Positions 32,346 through 36,648 of a stretch of 36,648 bases of DNA are shown piece after piece. Both the position numbers and the translations under genes were made by a program. Origin of the DNA: Ruegeria sp. (GTDB taxonomy: Bacteria; Pseudomonadota; Alphaproteobacteria; Rhodobacterales; Rhodobacteraceae); NCBI RefSeq assembly GCF_028066395.1, contig NZ_JALCBM010000044.1, positions 3,276 to 39,923 on the forward strand, written 5' to 3'. The notes under the pieces were generated by a model. The model ran no database searches. It was not told the DNA's origin and was given only the letters and a program-made list of their open reading frames with translations. Position 1 is the first letter of the stretch; each line of letters opens with the position of its first letter.

Positions 32346-33227
32346 ATGGAAAAACGCGTCACCTTTCGCGGCTGGCTTTTGCCATTGGTGCTGATCGCCC
32401 CGCAGGTCATCATTTCCGCCGTTTTCTTCTTCTACCCCGCCGGTCAGGCCGTTTGGCAATCTCTGTTCATACCCGACCCCTTTGGGTTGTCGTCCCAATT
32501 CGTGGGGCTGGGTAACTTTGAATTCCTGCTAAGCGACAAGTTCTACCGCGCTTCTTTCGTGACAACGGCGGTGTTTTCAACGCTCGTGACACTTTGTTCA
32601 ATGATCCCGGCCCTGTTCCTTGCGGTCATTGCAGACCGGCTGATCAAAGGATCGGGTGTTTATCGGACGTTACTGATCTGGCCCTACGCCGTTGCCCCGG
32701 CTGTTGCGGGCGTGCTGTGGCTGTTCATGTTCAACACCCGCGTTGGCGTCGTGTCGTGGTACCTCGGCCAGCTTGGCTATGACTGGAACCATGTTTTGAA
32801 CGGGACCGAGGCCATGGGGCTGGTTGTTGTCGCCTCGGCCTGGGGGCGCATCAGCTATAACTTCCTGTTTTTCTTCGCGGCATTGCAGTCGGTGCCACGG
32901 TCGGTGATCGAGGCTGCCGCGATTGACGGCGCACGCTTCTGGCGCCGGTTCTTCACCATCGTGCTGCCCTTGCTGTCTCCGACAGCGTTCTTCCTGCTGG
33001 TGGTGAATGTGGTCTACGCCTTCTTCGAAACCTTCGGCGTGATCCACACGATCACCGGCGGAGGGCCGCAACAGGCAACCACAATTCTGGTCTACAAGGT
33101 CTTCTCGGACGGGTTTGTCGGGCAGGACCTTGGTTCATCCTCGGCGCAATCGGTCATCCTGCTGATCGTGGTCGGCCTGCTGACCGTCATCCAGTTCAAA
33201 TACGTGGAAAAGAGGGTGCATTACTGA
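32346..33227 (+). CDS. ugpA: sn-Glycerol-3-phosphate ABC transporter permease UgpA
   Basis: This 293-residue inner-membrane permease has six likely transmembrane helices. The first is at about residues 9-30 ([20 protein letters not shown]). The EAA loop that contacts the ATPase is [20 protein letters not shown]. It pairs with UgpE to form the channel. The ATG at 32346 is close behind the AGG at 32343, a weak ribosome binding site, so translation may lean on the preceding hairpin region. Its stop overlaps the ugpE start (TGATG). Confidence 0.92.
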   Translation: MEKRVTFRGWLLPLVLIAPQVIISAVFFFYPAGQAVWQSLFIPDPFGLSSQFVGLGNFEFLLSDKFYRASFVTTAVFSTLVTLCSMIPALFLAVIADRLIKGSGVYRTLLIWPYAVAPAVAGVLWLFMFNTRVGVVSWYLGQLGYDWNHVLNGTEAMGLVVVASAWGRISYNFLFFFAALQSVPRSVIEAAAIDGARFWRRFFTIVLPLLSPTAFFLLVVNVVYAFFETFGVIHTITGGGPQQATTILVYKVFSDGFVGQDLGSSSAQSVILLIVVGLLTVIQFKYVEKRVHY

Positions 33228-34084
33228 TGGCAGCCCAACAACACGGAATGGTCGAGAAACGTGGCGCCGGGATTTGGCTGACGCACGCCTTCATGATCCT
33301 GGGCGTTCTGATCATCTTTTTCCCGATCTGGCTGGCCTTTGTCGCTTCGACCGTCACACAGGCAGATATCGTTTCGCCGCCCATGCCGGTGATGCCAGGC
33401 GATCAGTTCTGGGTGAACTATAAAGCGGCGTTGTTTTCCGGCATCAACGTGCCCGTTGCGACGATGCTGTTCAACAGTCTGGTGATGGCCATCGGCATTG
33501 CCGTGGGCAAGATCGTCATCTCTCTGCTGTCGGCCTTTGCGATTGTCTATTTCCGCTTTCCCGGGCGGACGACGTTTTTCTGGCTGATCTTCTTGACCCT
33601 CATGCTGCCGGTCGAGGTACGCATCGTGCCGACATTCGAGGTCGTGGCCGGGTTCGGCATGCTCAACAGCTATTACGGGCTGATCTTCCCCCTGATTGCG
33701 TCAGCCACGGCCACCTTCCTGTTCCGCCAGTTCTTTCTGACGATCCCGGATGAACTGGCCGAGGCCGCCCGCGTGGATGGCGCGCGGCCCATGCGGTTTT
33801 TCATCGACATTGTGGTGCCGATGAGCCGAACCAACATCGCCGCACTGTTCGTGATCCTGTTCATCTATGGCTGGAACCAATACCTCTGGCCGCTGCTGAT
33901 CACCACCGATCCGGAAATGAACACCATCGTGATGGGCATCAAGCAAATGTTCCCGTCCGGCGATGATTTTGCCCATTGGCCGACGATCATGGCGACATCC
34001 ATTCTGGCCATGATCCCGCCGGTCATTGTGGTGGTGTCGATGCAAAAGCTCTTTGTCCGCGGCCTTGTCGATAGCGAGAAGTAG
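33227..34084 (+). CDS. ugpE: sn-Glycerol-3-phosphate ABC transporter permease UgpE
   Basis: This 285-residue permease has six likely transmembrane helices and the EAA loop EAARVDGARPMRFFIDIVVP that docks on UgpC. It starts within the ugpA stop codon (TGATG), so it is translationally coupled. The segment ADIVSPPMPVMPGDQFWVNY after the first helix is typical of UgpE. The ugpC start follows 3 nt after its stop. Confidence 0.92.
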   Translation: MAAQQHGMVEKRGAGIWLTHAFMILGVLIIFFPIWLAFVASTVTQADIVSPPMPVMPGDQFWVNYKAALFSGINVPVATMLFNSLVMAIGIAVGKIVISLLSAFAIVYFRFPGRTTFFWLIFLTLMLPVEVRIVPTFEVVAGFGMLNSYYGLIFPLIASATATFLFRQFFLTIPDELAEAARVDGARPMRFFIDIVVPMSRTNIAALFVILFIYGWNQYLWPLLITTDPEMNTIVMGIKQMFPSGDDFAHWPTIMATSILAMIPPVIVVVSMQKLFVRGLVDSEK

Positions 34085-34087
34085 GAA

Positions 34088-35143
34088 ATGGCAACAGTAA
34101 CCTTAGAGAACGTCAAAAAGAGTTTTGGCCCGACGGACGTCATCCATGGCATCGACATCAACATTGCGGATGGTGAGTTCATCGTGATCGTTGGACCTTC
34201 GGGATGCGGGAAATCCACGTTGCTGCGGATGGTGGCTGGCCTTGAAACCGTGACGTCGGGCGAAATCCGGATCGGTGAGGAACGCGCCAACGACAAAGAG
34301 CCGATGGACCGGGACATCGCGATGGTGTTCCAGAACTATGCGCTGTACCCGCATATGTCAGTGCGGCAGAACATGGGGTATGGCCTGAAGATCGCCGGTT
34401 TGCCCAAGGCCCAGATCGAGCAAAAGGTCGTCGAAGCGGCAAAGCTGTTGCAGCTTGAACCTCTGCTGGATCGCAAGCCCAGACAACTATCAGGTGGTCA
34501 GCGTCAGAGGGTTGCGATGGGGCGGGCTATTGTTCGCGAACCGGCCGTCTTCCTGTTTGATGAGCCGCTGTCGAACCTCGATGCCAAGCTTCGGGTCCAG
34601 ATGCGTCTGGAAATTCGCGAGTTGCAGGAAAAACTGGGGATCACCGCACTGTATGTGACCCACGATCAGGTCGAGGCCATGACGATGGCGGACAGGATGA
34701 TAGTGATGAACGGTGGCATCGCTGAACAAATTGGCACTCCGCTTGAAGTCTATGAAACCCCCAAAACGCTGTTTGCGGCTCAGTTCATCGGCAGCCCCGC
34801 AATGAATGTGTTTGATGCCCAACGTGAGAAAGGGGTGATCAAGGTCGGCGACATTGAGGTTGGCGCGTCTGCGGGCCCTGATACCGCGTTGAAGCTGGGG
34901 ATGCGGCCAGAGCATCTTTTGCTGGATGACAATGGTCCCCTGGAAGCTGAGATTCAGATGGCGGAACCGCTGGGTGCAAACACATTGCTGCATGGCCAGC
35001 TTGTGGGCTCGGGCAGAGCGATCACCATAAGCCTTCCCGGCGTTCACCCAATCGAAGGTCAGCATCCGAATATGCGGTTTTCAGTCGCCTCAGAGCACAT
35101 GCATTTGTTTGACCACTCGACCGGTGAAAGGCTGGAAGGCTAA
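34088..35143 (+). CDS. ugpC: sn-Glycerol-3-phosphate ABC transporter ATPase UgpC
   Basis: This 351-residue ATPase of the MalK/UgpC class has Walker [10 protein letters not shown] (about 36-44), the signature [14 protein letters not shown], Walker [13 protein letters not shown], and the switch His in [18 protein letters not shown]-terminal TOBE-type regulatory domain begins near residue 240. It powers uptake through UgpAE. It starts 3 nt after ugpE and its stop overlaps the ugpQ start (TAATG). Confidence 0.93.
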   Translation: MATVTLENVKKSFGPTDVIHGIDINIADGEFIVIVGPSGCGKSTLLRMVAGLETVTSGEIRIGEERANDKEPMDRDIAMVFQNYALYPHMSVRQNMGYGLKIAGLPKAQIEQKVVEAAKLLQLEPLLDRKPRQLSGGQRQRVAMGRAIVREPAVFLFDEPLSNLDAKLRVQMRLEIRELQEKLGITALYVTHDQVEAMTMADRMIVMNGGIAEQIGTPLEVYETPKTLFAAQFIGSPAMNVFDAQREKGVIKVGDIEVGASAGPDTALKLGMRPEHLLLDDNGPLEAEIQMAEPLGANTLLHGQLVGSGRAITISLPGVHPIEGQHPNMRFSVASEHMHLFDHSTGERLEG

Positions 35144-36084
35144 TGGCGTTTCCACAGGTTGAAGCCTTTCGTGGCGGTGAAAACCTGATCCGGGTAGTGG
35201 GCCATCGGGGGGCACGGGGTGTGCTGCCTGAAAACAGCATGCTTGGTTTTGACTTTTCGCTCTCCATCGGCGTTCCGCTGCTTGAGTTTGATGTTGTCCT
35301 GACCGCCGATGACATACCGGTCATTACCCACAACCATCGGCTGCACGCCCCAAGCTTTCGGGACGCAGATGGCCGGTTCCTGAGCGGAGAAGAGCCAAAG
35401 GTTTCCTCACTGACCTTCGAGCAGATCAGGCAATTTGATATCGGCCGGTTGGATGGGCATTCCGCTTATGGTCAACGCTTCCCTGATCAGGCCCAACTGG
35501 ACGGTGTGCGTGTCCCAAGGTTGAAGGACCTGCTGGATTTGGTGGCTGATCCAAAATACGGCGACGCCTATCTGATGCTGGAACTGAAGTCGGATCCTGA
35601 TATGGCTCATGATGCGGTCTATCGAGAGAACCTCGTCGGGCGAATTCTTCAGGAGGTTCGCGCCAAAGGCCTGTCATCGCGCGCGGTACTGCATAGTTTT
35701 GACTGGAACCTGTTAGAGGAATGTCAGCGGCAGGCCCCCGATATGCCTTCATCCTACCTTACCCAGCTTCCGGAAAACGCAGACGAAGTTGGCGAGGATT
35801 CCTCGAAATCCGTTAGCCCTGACTTTCGGGGTCGTCCCGATGAAATCCCATCGATGGTTAAGCGAGCCGGCGGTTTACTTTGGTGCCCATACTATGCGGA
35901 TTTGACAGCAGAAAACATGGCGCGCGCAAAAGAGTTGGGCTTGTGTGTTGCCGTATGGACGGTCAATGAGCATGAAGATATTGCCAGGATGATCGACCTG
36001 CGCGTGGATGCCATTGTAACTGACTACCCTGGGCGAGTTCAAAGGCGTCTTTCGGATTTAGGCATGCGTTGGCATGTCGAATAG
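35143..36084 (+). CDS. ugpQ: Glycerophosphodiester phosphodiesterase UgpQ
   Basis: This 313-residue GDPD-family TIM-barrel enzyme has catalytic His21/Arg22 in GHRGARGVLPENS, Glu48 and Asp50 in LLEFDVVLTADD, and His63 in THNH. The terminal AVWTVNE and VDAIVTDYPGRV motifs are typical. It hydrolyses glycerophosphodiesters to glycerol-3-phosphate and an alcohol such as choline. No signal peptide is visible, so it acts in the cytosol on imported diesters. It overlaps the ugpC stop by one base, and is the last gene of the operon. Choline released by it could feed the betaine-type catabolism seen elsewhere in the window, by inference. Confidence 0.92.
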   Translation: MAFPQVEAFRGGENLIRVVGHRGARGVLPENSMLGFDFSLSIGVPLLEFDVVLTADDIPVITHNHRLHAPSFRDADGRFLSGEEPKVSSLTFEQIRQFDIGRLDGHSAYGQRFPDQAQLDGVRVPRLKDLLDLVADPKYGDAYLMLELKSDPDMAHDAVYRENLVGRILQEVRAKGLSSRAVLHSFDWNLLEECQRQAPDMPSSYLTQLPENADEVGEDSSKSVSPDFRGRPDEIPSMVKRAGGLLWCPYYADLTAENMARAKELGLCVAVWTVNEHEDIARMIDLRVDAIVTDYPGRVQRRLSDLGMRWHVE

Positions 36085-36209
36085 AAGATAGTTTGCGCCT
36101 GTTTTCGCGAGACGGTCGCGTCGAGATTGATAACAACAAATTAGAAAACACAATTCGGCCCATCTTTCAGTTGTGTAAAGCTTCGCTGCCCAATAAGCGT
36201 TGCATGTAA

Positions 36210-36416
36210 CCCCGCACGTGCCTGTTGCTGGCGCGCGAGTTGAACAACAGCGCCTTGTTGTCCGAGCTGTCGATTTCAATTTCGACGCCCCGCACGCATC
36301 GTCGCAATATCTACGTCAAGACGGGATCGCCGTCTCAACCCGAATTGATCCATGATTTGCTGACCCCAATGGTCAAGCGGCAATCCCTAACTGTGGGTAG
36401 CGAATATGTCGCCTGA
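36210..36416 (+). pseudogene. LuxR-type helix-turn-helix fragment
   Basis: A 68-codon frame reads LLLARELNNSALLSELSIS, TPRTHRRNIYVKTGSPSQ, PELIHDLLTP and ends in TGA. This is the LuxR/GerE DNA-binding domain with recognition helix TPRTHRRNIY. The frame is closed by a TAA directly upstream and no N-terminal domain is visible, so only the tail of a regulator remains. It differs in sequence from the LuxR fragment at 29624. Confidence 0.65.
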
Positions 36417-36419
36417 GGG

Positions 36420-36612
36420 CGTCACCGTCGAAGGTTATGAGAACTTCACTGGTCGCGATACAGGCCGGGCCAAGAGCATCGTAGGGGACGCGCTGAAAAA
36501 ACGGCGCTTGCGCCGATCCTGCGCGAGACCGTTGCCGAAGAGGCTAAGCTTTACAGCGATGAGGTCAGCCACGATACGAAGATCGGCAAAGTATTCGCAA
36601 CACATGGGCCGA
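36420..36612 (+). pseudogene. IS1595-family (ISXO2-like) transposase fragment
   Basis: The first frame reads TGRAKSIVGDALKK. After a 2-base shift the next reads ALAPILRETVAEEAKLYSDE and then VSHDTKIGKVFATHG, matching the middle of ISXO2-like transposases (typical pattern DDLKK, LAPILRE and YTDEASHYRKIG), including a catalytic Asp in SDE. The shift at about 36512 and the abrupt end near 36612 show it is a relic. The window ends 36 nt later. Confidence 0.65.
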
Positions 36613-36641
36613 AGCGGTGTTAATCCAGCCACCGCTTCGGC
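36608..36641. repeat. 12-bp inverted repeat at the transposase-fragment boundary
   Basis: GCCGAAGCGGTG and CACCGCTTCGGC are perfect inverted copies separated by 10 nt. They sit exactly where similarity to the IS1595-type transposase stops. No T tract is seen on the plus side before the window ends. It may be a terminator-like hairpin, or a target or end sequence of another element. Confidence 0.45.
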
Positions 36642-36648
36642 GGAGTTC

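Noticed and set aside
1-36648. CRISPR arrays, tRNA or rRNA genes, replication origin
   Set aside because: No regularly spaced repeats, cloverleaf-like segments, rRNA stretches or iteron clusters were seen on reading.

Overview
The window looks like accessory chromosome from a marine alphaproteobacterium of the Roseobacter group (Rhodobacteraceae). The basis is the fairly GC-rich codon use, the alphaproteobacterial flavour of the proteins, and a gene content of amine and betaine catabolism, ABC uptake and many LysR regulators. No rRNA, tRNA, CRISPR array or plasmid/phage replication gene was seen. Family assignments are by recognition of motifs, not by database search.

Layout. 1-3454 (minus): two adjacent sensor histidine kinases, one cut by the window edge and one a complete 1027-residue hybrid kinase with GAF, three PAS and two receiver domains. 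3455-8126: a ParE-toxin fragment, a small membrane protein, a DUF1737 protein and a large DUF3857/transglutaminase-like membrane protein. 8127-12334 (minus): a LysR regulator and a tightly coupled set of 2-oxoglutarate oxygenase, threonine-aldolase-like lyase and MmgE/PrpD protein. 12850-17328: a gamma-butyrobetaine-hydroxylase-like oxygenase (plus) facing an MFS transporter, HD-domain oxygenase and Rieske oxygenase operon (minus), with a rearrangement scar between them that holds stumps of two lost genes. 17904-21541: a LysR gene divergent from an MttB-family methyltransferase and a GcvT-like protein. 22281-29578: hyuA, hyuB, an FAD amine oxidase, a terminator, then a DUF1989 protein, a GlxA-type AraC regulator and a cupin. 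29900-36084: a LysR gene divergent from a complete ugpBAEC-ugpQ operon for glycerol-3-phosphate/glycerophosphodiester uptake. 36085-36648: LuxR and IS1595 debris.

How it fits together (inference). The segment from 8.1 to 21.5 kb groups enzymes that act on quaternary or N-methylated amines: two Fe(II)/2-oxoglutarate oxygenases, an HD-type oxygenase, a CntA/GbcA-type Rieske oxygenase, an MttB-type demethylase with a folate-type GcvT partner, a PLP aldolase, and a remnant of a CaiB-type CoA-transferase. The oxygenase/HD pair recalls TmpA/TmpB, which turn trimethylammonio-ethylphosphonate into glycine betaine. The Rieske and MttB enzymes could then demethylate a betaine. The hyuAB-oxidase operon would suit breakdown of an N-methylhydantoin-like compound to an N-methyl amino acid. 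The ugp operon adds phosphorus, carbon and glycerol scavenging.

The spacers between these modules hold decayed fragments: IS3, IS5 and IS1595 transposases, two LuxR helix-turn-helix tails, a ParE tail and the two gene stumps. This suggests the region was assembled by successive insertions and deletions.
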